64,000 bases of DNA, taken from positions 1,674,001 through 1,738,000 of the forward strand of contig PSQN01000015.1 of NCBI GenBank assembly GCA_002989075.1. The letters run 5' to 3'. Position numbers and translations under genes: made by a program. The notes beneath the pieces were generated by a model. It saw only the letters and a list, made by a program, of their open reading frames with translations, ran no database searches and was not told the DNA's origin. This document shows, one piece after another, positions 44,110-53,678 of the stretch. This stretch comes from Arthonia radiata. Its lineage: Eukaryota > Ascomycota > Arthoniomycetes > Arthoniales > Arthoniaceae. The first letter of the stretch is position 1, and the number at the start of each line of letters is the position of its first letter.

Positions 44110-45140
44110 GGTGGCCTGAGGTTGCCTATCTTGCGAATGTTCGAATAAAAGGCATGGACTTTAGCCAGTTCCGCGAGCAAAATGCAAAAAGAGACATCAC
44201 AACGGGCTATGTCATGGCTTTTGAGTACAATGAGGACAGGTACTTGAACGCTTAGAGGCCCAAAGGCTCGTTAGAACGCTGGGGGAATGTTGATCATCGG
44301 CACATTTTGTGTACTCCAGAGAGAGAGTATCTTGTGCGACGTTGGGTGATTACAGATAACTCCTCTTTATAGACACATTTATGTGCGTGAACACCAAGAA
44401 CAGCATGCATGATGTCTCCGATCTCCTAGAACCAAGCCTTATGCCGAATATATTATCACCATGTGTTATTGCCTGAATTCGGAACGATAATCGCATCGGC
44501 ACTAGCGTGTTAATGCTTGGCATTGCTCGATCACGTCGACGCGTCAACAGCTGCCAGCATCAACAGCACAGCGACTGGCGGCTTAAGCAAATCTGTTGCT
44601 CCGCCCATGGGAACGCCGAAGTCTTCAAGTGGTACGCATGTGTGTTTGAAAATGAGATCAAGTACGCCGACAAAGATGAGTTGGGCTCTCGAGGCCGCCA
44701 CGAGTATGCGCTCATTCTGCCTACGGTACTCGCAACATGTCTACTCCTATGGGCATCTCTTTGAATTGGTGCCTGGATGAGCATCTTTTAAGGTCACTGT
44801 TTGGGCTTTGCTTGTCTCTCAGGCTTCCTTTGATCGGCATCTTTATCTACGTGAGGTAACGCGGGCAATGATGTCAGATCTTTTCTGCCCGATACTGGAA
44901 CACTTCGCTTTCAGTGCAATGGATCAGCTGTATAGCTCGGCTCCTGGCTAATCAAGTTGTGGCCGACCCGTCACTTTGACCGCCGATCAGTACCTCTTTA
45001 CAACGCGTCATCCCAGTACCCCCTTACACGTATAGGTGTAGCAAGTTACTGACACCCCCAGTCTTGCCAGTCGACTTCCAAAATCTAGTACCATTGCTGT
45101 CAACACAGAACGCAGCCAAAGCAGAAGATCTTAGCCCAAT
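44110..45140. other. Region without a supported gene, beyond the distal end of array B
   Basis: About 1 kb read on both strands for array-type MC frames. Frames starting MC exist but lack the C-x2-C pattern. Nothing else supported. Confidence 0.45.
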
Positions 45141-45278
45141 TCACGGGGGGAACCACGGTCCACAATTGGTGCAGTCAGTTATGTATGACGTTCGCTCGCC
45201 AGAACATGTGTCGGTCGTGTTGCAGACGCTGATCGGCGTTTCGGTCTTGCAATCGTGGCAATATCGATAGTTGCACAT
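45141..45278 (-). CDS. Array B cysteine-rich mini-protein 1
   Basis: 45 aa, below the usual length cut-off for frame calling. Starts MCNYRYCHDCK. The full array B pattern is present: C2-x4-C7-x2-C10, then SVC, DTC, and terminal C-x2-C (DCTNCG). No signal peptide. This is the last copy of the array in the direction of transcription. Function unknown. Paired C-x2-C at both ends is what zinc-ribbon or knuckle domains show, but metal binding is inferred. Confidence 0.72.
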   Translation of the reverse strand: MCNYRYCHDCKTETPISVCNTTDTCSGERTSYITDCTNCGPWFPP

Positions 45279-45677
45279 GTTCAAGTTGGATGAATTCGAT
45301 TTTTTATTGATTGCAAGTTAGGGTACTCGATGACTGGCCCAGGCAGAAGAGGTGGATGTTACGAACAGCAATAATTATGGCAAGCATGGGCTAGAATTAG
45401 CACTCTTGGATTTGATGCCCAAATGCTACTTTTGTCAGACTAAAAACTATGCTCGCCCTGCGAAGGCAAGCTCCAATGACAATGGGACCTACATCACGCT
45501 CACTTGGCGGCCCTCGACCCGACGACTTCATATCACTGGAGATGTGATATCAGTATCATTGCATGCGACGAACTATCGAGTCGAAGCGACTCAGTTGGCG
45601 CACACCGCTGCGGTGGGTCTCTACACTCTAAAGATCGGTCAACTTCCGCTTAGTGGTGTATCGCGCCAAAGGCTGGC

Positions 45678-45806
45678 TTACTTCGCAGGAGGGCAGAAGC
45701 CGCACTTGGAAAGCGGGTATGTCCTCAAGCCCTCACAGTCCGGTTTGAGACACGGATATGACTCAGGAACCTTCTTGCAGTTGTCGCACTTGTACTGCCA
45801 ACACAT
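45678..45806 (-). CDS. Array B cysteine-rich mini-protein 2
   Basis: 42 aa starting MCWQYKCDNCKK. All seven array B cysteines are present and the protein ends four residues after the last one (CGFCPPAK), so it defines the minimal domain. A TATAAAG box and a GCAAACAC element lie 165-190 bases upstream (45967-45993). Confidence 0.78.
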   Translation of the reverse strand: MCWQYKCDNCKKVPESYPCLKPDCEGLRTYPLSKCGFCPPAK

Positions 45807-45966
45807 CTTGGGAGAATTTTCGGCCGTTGCTGATGTTTTTGTTCGAATGCGGCTTTTGGCAGTGCGAATGCAGAGATTTGATCACCTGTTGAAGCTGTTG
45901 AAGCTCTCGTGCGTAGTCGCGGACAAGTGGTGAATGAAATTGGACAGAGAAAGAGGCCGAGATAAC

Positions 45967-45993
45967 CTTTATAAGAGCGACCAACGTGTTTGC
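45967..45993 (-). promoter_or_regulatory. Promoter module: GCAAACAC plus TATAAAG
   Basis: On the minus strand GCAAACAC (45993-45986) is followed after 12 bases by TATAAAG (45973-45967), upstream of the array B gene at 45806. Similar modules precede several other array B genes. Confidence 0.55.
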
Positions 45994-46188
45994 GTTGGCG
46001 AACGTCACGATCAAGCGGCCTCAAGCGGCTATAAATTCGAGCAAACGCTGTGACGCCATCCACGACTACGCCGAACGCCTTCAGCACTACCCATGCGCGC
46101 TTCATACTAGCCCTCGCCGCGCAAGACTTCAATTGCGCATCAGTCGGCCATTTCCAGCGACCCATCTCGCAAGCGAGTACATGGCAAC

Positions 46189-46368
46189 TTACCGATGAGA
46201 GTGAGGAGCCTGACGGTGCCGCGATGTCAAGGCCTTGATCTCACATCGGCAGCAAGATTCGACCTGCCACATGTTGACGTTGGGGTGGCTTGGGCAGATC
46301 CTCCCGCTGACACACCTCTCGGTTCGCTCGAGGAACTCGCAGCCCCTGCACGTAAAGTACCAGCACAT
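46189..46368 (-). CDS. Array B cysteine-rich mini-protein 3
   Basis: 59 aa starting MCWYFTCRGCEF. Cysteines continue as ERC, ICP and a final SCCRC, which has one extra Cys. The C-terminal 14 residues are basic and His-rich. An imperfect GCAAACG-type element lies about 200 bases upstream. Confidence 0.75.
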   Translation of the reverse strand: MCWYFTCRGCEFLERTERCVSGRICPSHPNVNMWQVESCCRCEIKALTSRHRQAPHSHR

Positions 46369-47208
46369 CTCGCTGACGACCTTGAAATCGAGGCGAATGA
46401 AGGATGTGGTGAATGACTGCGGGCAAGTCAGGTGGATGATTGAACACTGTACGCTAATGGCAGAGCCGAGTCTCAAGCAAGATCATCGAAAGAAGCAAGG
46501 AAGATGACGAGGCAGAGCAGTCAATTGTGAATCGCGTCTGTGACTTTGCTTAGATACGCCTCAAGCAAACGGTCCGTTTGTCGCAGACTTGCTCAACCAT
46601 TTGCCACATCGAAGCACGCGCTGAAGGGGCCTCTGGGCCGAAAACCAGGGTAAGGATCGACTATGGGGTATGTTGATTGGGCGCTGTATTGGAGTCTCCT
46701 TTGAAAGGTCGCAGGGAGCTACTTAAGGCCTATTGACAAGCATGGGCAACAGAGCATGCTTAGTGGAGCATAGATGATCACCAGACATTGAAGGCTGAGA
46801 AATACAAGCCTACGTCGAGGTTTGCGTCCTGCCTAGTCACACATGTTGACGGCTACACTAGAAGTGCTGAGGCGACTGGCAAAAGATGTTTGAGGACCTG
46901 GTTATCATTGCAAATGAAATTGCTTCAAAGTGAAACGCGACATATTGACTCTCGGCTGGCAAGACCGTGTCTCATTGTCTCAGTGTCTGCCACAGCGGCG
47001 CTACGAATGTACCCATGGCAAGAGCGAACCCGAGTTCCCACTGAGGCTGACCTTTCCAGCGAAAACCTTATCGCCCGGGCAATTGCTCATCCGTACAAGA
47101 AGGTATCTATTCTCCAGATCGAGGAGCTTCTGAGGTCGCCTTAGCCCCTGCAAGCAAGCATTGTCAGTACATTGAAGGAAAAAGTCGAGGTGCGCTAAGA
47201 CATGGGAC

Positions 47209-47337
47209 TCACACGCCTGTCGGACAGTATTGACATTGGCTCACATGCGTCTCGTCACGCGAGCAGGTCCGTGGGCTAGGGCAGTCCCAAGTTTTATCAG
47301 ATCTGCGGCAAGGGTCGCAGACGGTCCATTTGCACAT
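47209..47337 (-). CDS. Array B cysteine-rich mini-protein 4
   Basis: 42 aa starting MCKWTVCDPCRR, then WDC, RTC and final C-x2-C (QCQYCP). Complete pattern and minimal length. The promoter module at 47504-47528 lies about 170 bases upstream, and the inverted-repeat element 47674-48025 lies just beyond it. Confidence 0.78.
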   Translation of the reverse strand: MCKWTVCDPCRRSDKTWDCPSPRTCSRDETHVSQCQYCPTGV

Positions 47338-47503
47338 GATGGATGCAGTGTCGTGTCGTGCTGTGAAAGTATCACGTTCGAAGCGGAGTGAAGTACCCTT
47401 TGCGGATGATGTCTTTGCTGTGTGGAGAATGTTTGGATTCTGGTTGAGGAGCTGCAGCTGTTTTTCAAGAAGCGAAGTGAAGAAAAGGCTCCACGATACG
47501 AAA

Positions 47504-47528
47504 GTTTTATAACCTGGCGCGCGTTTGT
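47504..47528 (-). promoter_or_regulatory. Promoter module: ACAAACGC plus TTATAAAAC
   Basis: On the minus strand ACAAACGC (47528-47521) precedes TTATAAAAC (47512-47504) by 8 bases, upstream of the array B gene at 47337. Confidence 0.55.
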
Positions 47529-47673
47529 TGTGTACAACGAAAGCGAGCGACTGCAAATCGGGGCGTTGCCTGTGAGGTGTTTGCGGCTTCCGTGCCAACG
47601 ATAACCAGTCGTGTCTGCAAGCAGGGGCGGAGGCGTGCTCTTGACAGTCGGAGACTCCATGAAGATAAGAGCC

Positions 47674-48025
47674 ACGGTTAGGCTCAGGACACCACCATTT
47701 CGTACCACTATTTCGAAATGGTGGTGTCCCCAAGAATTAACCTCTAGGGGGTTCAACCCCTAATTGTCAGCATATTAACCCCCCTGGGCACCCGCGTTTC
47801 CCCACCCCCGTCCTTCACCTACATCTGGGTCCTCCCGCAGGGACTCCCTCCCTTTGGGGAGTCCCTCTCGCGGGCCCCTCCCAGGTTTGGCTCGACCCGC
47901 GTTTCAGACGTTACAATAGCCCTCCAGGAGAAGGGAAAACGTTCTGTGTTTGCGGCAGATTATGGTTGAGGATACCACCATTTCGAAATGGTGGTACGAA
48001 ATGGTGGTGTTCTAAGCCTAACCGT
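47674..48025. mobile_element. MITE-like inverted-repeat element
   Basis: A 352 bp element bounded by terminal inverted repeats of about 58 bases with only a few mismatches. Both ends read ACGGTTAGGCT inward, then ACACCACCATTTCGTACCAC and an ATTTCGAAATGGTGGT palindrome. The interior is C-rich and has no coding frame, so it would depend on a transposase from elsewhere. Flanks show AGAGCC on the left and AAAGCC on the right, but a clean target-site duplication is not certain. It sits between two array B genes. Confidence 0.8.
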
Positions 48026-48386
48026 AAAAGCCATGATGCATGCGCGGTCAAGAGCGATCATGAGACTTGTGGCATGAAGAGGGTCAGATGATATTGGTCC
48101 TTGCTAGCTATCAGAAGGCTACAGCGTCACCAGCATTTCCATCACAGGGGCGTGAGCTGGCGATCGCTCTTCGTGTTCGATTTCTCCACTGGCTGTCCGA
48201 CTGCCGGTTCCATCGTCGGTCCTTTTCGCGTACGTACAGATTGAATCAAGATCCACATCAGCCCTGTGATCTTTTACATAAGGGCAACTCTGGCGCTAGG
48301 ACAATCAGCAAGCCCAACCAAATTGACACCAGAGGGTGTTGTAAACTCACCTTAATCTGCATTGTTCTTGCGCCGTATGAAGAACA

Positions 48387-48557
48387 TCATTTACGGCGTC
48401 TGGGAGATGGTGACCGAGATGGAGATGGGCTTGGGGAGCGGGGGCACGAGTGACACTTGTCCACCATATTGACCCTGGTGAAGTTGCATTTACTGGCATC
48501 GCACCTATCGGTGCGGCGCTCATTGCCGCAGCGCCTGCACTGAAATTTTTCGCACAT
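48387..48557 (-). CDS. Array B cysteine-rich mini-protein 5, RS/SP tail
   Basis: 56 aa starting MCEKFQCRRCGN, then DRC, SKC and final C-x2-C (DKCHSCPR). The tail is SPSPSPSRSPSPRRRK, an Arg/Ser/Pro repeat like phosphorylated RS/SP tracts. It ends before any CaaX box. The same tail type is seen at 49601, followed there by more sequence. A CAAACGC element and a TATAAG box lie at 48723-48744. Confidence 0.75.
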   Translation of the reverse strand: MCEKFQCRRCGNERRTDRCDASKCNFTRVNMVDKCHSCPRSPSPSPSRSPSPRRRK

Positions 48558-48722
48558 CGCAGCGAAGATGAGGTGATCTTGTTTTCGATGCTTTGATTGC
48601 TAAGCAGTAAGGTGTTCTAGTATGATGAGCTGGAGAGGTATGATTGATATGATATTGGTTGGGGATGGTGTCGTAGATGGGTGGAGTTCGTAAAGCAAGA
48701 AGGAGAAGCGGTGGAGCAAGAT

Positions 48723-48744
48723 CTTATAGAAAAACTGCGTTTGA
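48723..48744 (-). promoter_or_regulatory. Promoter module: TCAAACGC plus TATAAG
   Basis: On the minus strand TCAAACGC (48744-48737) precedes TATAAG (48728-48723) by 8 bases, upstream of the array B gene at 48557. Confidence 0.5.
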
Positions 48745-49057
48745 TCGGCTCCAAACACAGGAGATTTCTGCAGACGACCATCTATCGCCGTTTGCATGTA
48801 TGTCAAGCCACTGTCGAGCGGAAGAGGTTGGTGCATGCCGGACTTGTCGAACAGGAAGCCTGAAGCCCGGGCAAAGAATGAGTGAGAAAGAGCAGAAGGC
48901 TAATACCGACGAAGACTATAACAGAATTCCAGGCTGAACAGCGAGGGTGAATGTGAAGAGCAAGGGAAGCTACGCCCTTCAAACATCTAACGTGGAGGCA
49001 GACCTGGCTTCAAGGACGCATTGAGAGACCGATACCCGGTGCCAATCTGCTATGCCA

Positions 49058-49171
49058 TCATCCGTACTTTGGTGGTAGGAGCCCCTTGACGACACGACTG
49101 CCGTTCTGATTTGTGTCGCACTCGAGCGGCCGGCGATGACCACAGCCATCGCATTGCATTGACTGCCATAT
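49058..49171 (-). pseudogene. Degenerate array B fragment
   Basis: A 37-codon frame that begins ATA-TGG where the family has ATG-TGT or ATG-TGC. It then reads QCDGCGHRRPLEC, matching the first C-x2-C and the next cysteine of array B. The rest of the pattern is missing before the stop. An internal ATG just before QCDGC could start a 33 aa product, but loss of the second half argues for decay. Confidence 0.4.
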
Positions 49172-49600
49172 GGTCTTAGGACCGATTGTTGTCGCTTCTC
49201 TCAAAATATTGACGCGGATTGCGGTCGATGTTGGAGTAGGTTAATAGGGTGACAGGTCGGGGATGGTAGTAGAGAAGGGACTCGCGGTGCCTGAAACTTC
49301 AAACGCAACAGGCGCGCTCCAGAGGATGCTGTTTGGTACCGCCCGCCGATGCGAGTCATCTTGCTGTCCCTTCGAACACAGGCAAAGGCGTCAGGCATGG
49401 TAAGTACATGGTAGGTCCGACCTCGAACACATAGTGAAGACACGATCAGCATGACTAATAACACAGAATATAGGCGGGTGAAAAGTCTCCAGTGGGCCTC
49501 GTTGAGTTGCGACTCAACGCTGCTTCATTCGCTAGCACAACCGTGAGAGCACTCTCACATCATGACACGTGGTCCGTATCAATGGCCACCCAAGTCCAAG

Positions 49601-49882
49601 TCAGCTACGTTGACGTGGAACGTCTGCCAAAACTTGTGACCTACCAGACATCACATTACAACAGCCTTTATCTTGAGGGCTCGGATACCGGCGGCGATGG
49701 CGACGACGACGATGGTGTCGCGGAGAAGGGGAGCGATATTGAGAAGGGGACGGAGAGCGAAGAGGGCACCGGGGGCATCTATCCACCATTCTCACGACTG
49801 TGTGGTTGCAATCAACTCCATTTTCGCAGCTCCCGGTCCAGAACTCGTGATGATTGAGCCTGCACTGCGTCTTTTCGCACAT
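49601..49882 (-). CDS. Array B cysteine-rich mini-protein 6, extended past a buried CaaX-like box
   Basis: 93 aa starting MCEKTQCRLNHHEF, so the second cysteine of the first pair is lost. GSC, VDC and C-x2-C (RCPRCP) follow, then a tail rich in SPSP and poly-Arg/His (RHHRRRRHRRRY). The sequence GCCNVM, equivalent to the C-terminal GCCQIM and GCCRIM of copies 51552 and 52198, is present here, but the reading frame runs on for 17 residues (SGRSQV and onward), so the box is not terminal. This looks like loss of the ancestral stop. Confidence 0.68.
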   Translation of the reverse strand: MCEKTQCRLNHHEFWTGSCENGVDCNHTVVRMVDRCPRCPLRSPSPSQYRSPSPRHHRRRRHRRRYPSPQDKGCCNVMSGRSQVLADVPRQRS

Positions 49883-50255
49883 GATTGCAGCTCTGGAAAC
49901 TGTGAGTTCAGATAGTCTTCGGAGATGCTGTCAAAAGTACTGGTAGGTGGAGCGCCCACGATCGTGGCAGCTTCAGGATACAGTGCGCAAGACTACTGAG
50001 TGAGTTGCTAAAGCACTTAACAAGAAGGCGGAGAAGCTTCAGCAGAAGTCGTCATTGGCAGCGCGTTTGATCGTCCTCAAACGCACCGAGAAAGTTCTGG
50101 CTTCCATCGTCTAGCGCGAAAGAGCGAGGAAGGAGAATTCACAGCTCTGACTGCCGAAGCTAACCCCATCTCACTACGAGCGGCTGTATCCATTAAACGA
50201 ACATGTTGCGGCCCAGCATCGCGATCATCGCGACCCAGTAAGAGGTTCACATGAC

Positions 50256-50546
50256 CTATGTCTTAGTCAATACACGGATGGTCGTGGCAAGACCCAATGC
50301 GGCGCTACACACAGAACACATAAGTTTTATTTGGTTGCTGCGATTCGGAGTACGGCGTAGACCCTCCGCGGCACCGCGAGGATGACTTAGAAGCGGAGAT
50401 GGAGACGACGCCGCTGATGAGTCGCTTCGACACTTGCGGCACTGATCGATATTTCGTACGCTGAACCTTCCGTTGCAAGTTCGCCAATTTCTGCACCTAT
50501 GGAGACGACTCATGTGGCCACATTTGCAAAGTTTTCTCTTACACAT
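50256..50546 (-). CDS. Array B cysteine-rich mini-protein 7, altered C-terminus
   Basis: 96 aa starting MCKRKLCKCGHMSRLHRC, then RTC and C-x2-C (QCRKCR), so the cysteine head is recognisable with CKC in place of C-x2-C. The tail SAASSPSPLLSHPRG resembles the Ser/Pro tails of its neighbours but lacks the poly-Arg run and CaaX box. The last 40 residues may be out of the original frame. Confidence 0.6.
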   Translation of the reverse strand: MCKRKLCKCGHMSRLHRCRNWRTCNGRFSVRNIDQCRKCRSDSSAASSPSPLLSHPRGAAEGLRRTPNRSNQIKLMCSVCSAALGLATTIRVLTKT

Positions 50547-50988
50547 ACTTTCGGGTGGGCGGCCTAAAGACTCGGCTGGCCTGAAGAGCTGCGTTGGGAG
50601 CGTCGAAAGATTTCGGATTGGCACGGGCGTCCTATATACGGTTGAAGTCGAAAGCTCAGGTCGCAGAACGTGCTGAAGAGAGATGATGAGGATTTGGAAG
50701 GTGCAAAGAGGGACATATAACGGAAGGCGCGATTGACAAGCTGAACTCCAAAGCAAACATTAAGGCTTGGCGAAAGCCTTGTTTAAGGCTGGAGGTATCA
50801 CACAGTTGTGAGGCAGCAAATGGTGCACCTCACAGCTTATACTCCACGTAAGGCTTCCGAACGACTGGCCTCAAATAACGCTGACTGCCCTTTTAGGACA
50901 ACTTTGCGCAAGCGGCTGGCTTTACGCTATTCGCTACAGCTACGTATACAAGTCTTCGTCGTACCAGGCAGCTGACTCAGAACCTTGT

Positions 50989-51251
50989 TCACATCATCGA
51001 ACAATATACTCGTGCTACGACACGACGTCTCTGAATAGGACTACGACGATGTCTACCATCGCTCCCATGACTTCGGTGATCGTTCCGCTGCGCACGACTG
51101 GCAGCGATGATTTTGGCTGAGCTCGGCATCCGTGGAATGCATTGTACCCACCATTCACATGAACCCGGGCGTATCCGTTGCATCTTCCGTATCTCGGATG
51201 CTTTCGAAGACGGCTTCTGTAACCGCGATCGCAGAGCTCGCGTTCGCACAT
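50989..51251 (-). pseudogene. Frameshifted array B copy
   Basis: The first frame, from ATG 51251, reads MCERELCDRGYRSRLRK, then GRCNGYAR, closely matching the intact gene at 51552. After that, similarity continues in a second frame: CIPRMP, a basic stretch with RRSPIQRRR, and a terminal CSMM directly before a stop at 50989. One indel near codon 33 therefore separates the cysteine head from its CaaX-type tail. The first frame ends at 51015 in unrelated sequence. A shorter protein may still be made. Confidence 0.65.
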
Positions 51252-51551
51252 GATGTTGCGCTTGTGGTGTTGTCCAAAGGCATGACCGGTCCCCTGCAAG
51301 GCGAGTAATGAGATGAGGAGTCTAACACATAGCTGTTGCTAGGGAGGGTGTGCCGACAGAGGATACACTCTCGCACTCCGGCTTGGAGGATCGACGCTGG
51401 GCGGCGTTGATGGTAGGTGAGGCAGTCCGAGCGTTTTCACAAGTGTTGCGAAGAATGGATGCCGCAGAAGTTGTTGCAGTTGACAGAGGAAGCAAGAAAC
51501 TAGCCAGCGTTGACCCGTTTGAGGGAGAGTATTGTGTTTGCTGTGCAGATG

Positions 51552-51779
51552 TCACATAATCTGACAACATCCTCGCTCTTCGGTATGGCGCCTCTTAGCA
51601 GCTCTACGACGATGGCCATGGCCGCTTTTGCTTGCATCGGTTGGTGACCTGGGTGCTCTTGGTATGCATCGCAGACAGGTTTCTACACGAGCTAACTCGT
51701 ATCCTTCGCAACGGCCTTGGTTACTACTTCTGTAATAACGGCTTTTGTGACCACGAACACACTTTAAGCGCACACACAT
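51552..51779 (-). CDS. Array B mini-protein 8 with CaaX box (CQIM)
   Basis: 75 aa starting MCVRLKCVRGHKSR. Later cysteines are GRC and C-x2-C (TCLRCIP); the second cysteine of the first pair is lost. The tail is basic (GHGHRRRAAKRRHTEER) and the protein ends GCCQIM at the stop codon. The last four residues, CQIM, fit C-a-a-X with Met at X, the choice of farnesyltransferase. The Cys before it could be palmitoylated, and the polybasic stretch matches membrane-targeting regions of Ras-type proteins. Prenylation is inferred from sequence only. Confidence 0.75.
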   Translation of the reverse strand: MCVRLKCVRGHKSRYYRSSNQGRCEGYELARVETCLRCIPRAPRSPTDASKSGHGHRRRAAKRRHTEERGCCQIM

Positions 51780-52197
51780 GGTGTCACGCTGCTAGGATTC
51801 CTGAAAGGTAGGGTGTTGGACTTCGGCGACGGAGATGGGATAGGCGGTCTCGAAAGTCGTCGTGAGAGAGAACGTTGCGACAGGGAATGCTCTCGAGTCA
51901 TCGCCTTGAAAGATTAGCCCCGGTTGCGCGCCTTGCGGAGGTCAAGGTTGCCCGCGGATGTCGAAGAGCGGAAGCCCATGAGCGTAAGGTAATGGCGAGT
52001 ACGCGGCAACGTGCCAAAGGTTGTGAAAGGGAGGGTTCTGGACGCTGGTGAAGATAGGCAATGTGAGAGTTTCACAGACAGCCGCTGCTACTGAAAACAA
52101 CAGTAGGATGAAGAATCTGACAGAGGTCGAAGCTGACCCGTTTGCAGGAGGTCGTCGCGTTTGCTAGCTCAAACGATGGCACGCCATCCTACAGCTT

Positions 52198-52449
52198 TCA
52201 CATAATCCGACAACATCCAGGTTCCGGCTGGCGCGAACGATGACGGCGGCGGCGGCGACGGCGGGGCGGACGTATCCCAAAGGTTGCGGCCTCTGGCGGC
52301 GAAGGAGCCCGAGGCCCTCGAGGCGCCGGACAGTTGCCGCAATGGTTCACATGACGTACCGTGTCGTGCCAGTTGGGTTCGTCTCTGCAACGTCGAAGTA
52401 ATGTCTCGGTATGACACCCGTCGCCGCGGCAGAACTGGTATCTGCACAT
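52198..52449 (-). CDS. Array B mini-protein 9 with CaaX box (CRIM)
   Basis: 83 aa starting MCRYQFCRGDGCH (first pair widened to C-x4-C), then RRC and C-x2-C (HCGNCP). It has a Pro/Ser-rich linker, a poly-Arg/His run (PPRRRRRRRHRSR) and a terminal GCCRIM. Final CRIM is CaaX-like with Met at X. The DNA around the box, GGATGTTGTCGGATTATGTGA, differs by two bases from that of the copy at 51552. A GCAAACGC element lies 200 bases upstream (52650-52657). Confidence 0.75.
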   Translation of the reverse strand: MCRYQFCRGDGCHTETLLRRCRDEPNWHDTVRHVNHCGNCPAPRGPRAPSPPEAATFGIRPPRRRRRRRHRSRQPEPGCCRIM

Positions 52450-53075
52450 TTTGACCGCTGGTATAGAGACCTGTGACGTCTTGAAACAGATGCCACTAAC
52501 AGCTATGCGTGAAGGTTGTAGCTCCTGAGTCCCGTCAGGTTGGCAAGCTAATACACGAGGAAGGTATAATGCAGAGCATACACTGAAGAACTTTCGAGTT
52601 GACGGCGATCGAAAAGCACAAGTAACCAACGGACTACTACATGGGCATGGCGTTTGCTGAGGCAAGCATTAGGTGTCAAGTGCCGCACTCCAGACTCGAT
52701 TGTTGTTTGCGTATGCGCCACCTTGAAGCAGTGGGTGCTTTTAGAGAACAAATATTGCCTGCCTCTCAGGCTATCATACCGCAATCGCTATTGAGCGTCA
52801 ACCGCACGAATGTCCATTACATGATATGTCCGGATCGCATTGCCTTCGGGGACTGTTACCACAGGCATGCGACTCTGACTCGAAGGCAAGAAGCACGCAG
52901 GCGTTGAGTTAGTGACTGAAAAGCAGCAGATGGGTAAGGAGCGACATTGCTAGCCAGGGTCTTGTTCCAGCGATGGCGCATTACAACTACTAGCGCAAAG
53001 TTCAGCATGCGTGAGGAAGTCCGCTCGAAATCCGACCGTCAACCTCACAGCCGAGCATATTCCCGGCACTATCTC

Positions 53076-53243
53076 TCACTTCTTCGAAGACTCACGCTGC
53101 GCCAGCTCCTTGGCCCAACGGCATCTCTCACAATCCTCAATCTCGCTCAGCTTCTGATTTGGGCATTTCTGGCCGGCTCGTCCTTTGCAACGCTCCTTGA
53201 TGTCAACGTCATCGCACGACTTGCAGAGGGTTCCGGTGCACGT
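53076..53243 (-). pseudogene. Array B copy with ACG in place of ATG
   Basis: A full-length frame: TCTGTLCKSCDD, then ERC, QKC and C-x2-C (DCERCRW), ending ESSKK at a stop, with every array B cysteine kept. The start position holds ACG (53243-53241). A predicted 52 bp leader intron (53253-53304, GTAAGC to ACTAG, with CTGAT branch) and a promoter module (53433-53465) are intact. Intact cysteines suggest either very recent start loss or initiation at ACG, which occurs in some fungal genes. Confidence 0.68.
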
Positions 53244-53432
53244 GTCCGCTTGCTAGTATTTAATAATCAGCAGAATATGCAGTAGGGTCAGAGGCATTGC
53301 TTACTATGCTTTGATGTATTTATGAAGGCTGCGTTTTTGGGCTGTGACCGGTTTTGATGATTTAAAGACTTCAACGCTAGTTTGAAGATGAGAGTGGTGG
53401 AAGAATGAAGAAGAACAAGAAAGCACGACGGA

Positions 53433-53465
53433 CTTTTATAGCACGATCAGCGATTCAGCGTTTGC
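53433..53465 (-). promoter_or_regulatory. Promoter module: GCAAACGC plus TATAAAAG
   Basis: On the minus strand GCAAACGC (53465-53458) precedes TATAAAAG (53440-53433) by 17 bases, about 200 bases upstream of the ACG-start array B copy. Confidence 0.65.
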
Positions 53466-53513
53466 AGGCTACATGCACTAGCGTCCTCCCGCTAACTGCC
53501 TGACCAACATTTC

Positions 53514-53678
53514 TCACTTCTTCGGAGATCCGGGCGGCATCTTCTTGCTCCAGCGGCACCGAGAGCAATCGCTCACGTTGGTGAGGCTCGGCTTGGTGCA
53601 TGTGGAGCCGTGTGCGTCTTTACATGGGGAGGTGATGTCGATGTTGTCGCATCCCCTGCAAAGTGTTCCGATGCACAT
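53514..53678 (-). CDS. Array B cysteine-rich mini-protein 10
   Basis: 54 aa starting MCIGTLCRGCDN, then SPC, STC and C-x2-C (DCSRCRW), ending PPGSPKK. It is close to the copies at 53076, 53978 and 54469 and forms a recent sub-cluster with them. A 46 bp leader intron (53702-53747) is predicted from GTCAGT, a CTACTGAC branch site and AATAG. GCAAACGC lies at 53924-53931. Confidence 0.8.
   Translation of the reverse strand: MCIGTLCRGCDNIDITSPCKDAHGSTCTKPSLTNVSDCSRCRWSKKMPPGSPKK

Noticed and set aside
44392-44490. Frame starting MCVNTK as a further array member
   Set aside because: Cysteine spacing does not match either array pattern and there is no C-x2-C pair.
45352-45933. Plus-strand frame of 193 codons
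   Set aside because: It overlaps the complete array B gene 45678-45806 on the other strand; no motif or supportive splice sites.
50256-50360. CSVC near the end of the array B gene 50256-50546 as a CaaX box
   Set aside because: It is not terminal: about 20 residues follow, and the DNA around it does not align with the GGATGTTGT box of the prenylation-type copies.
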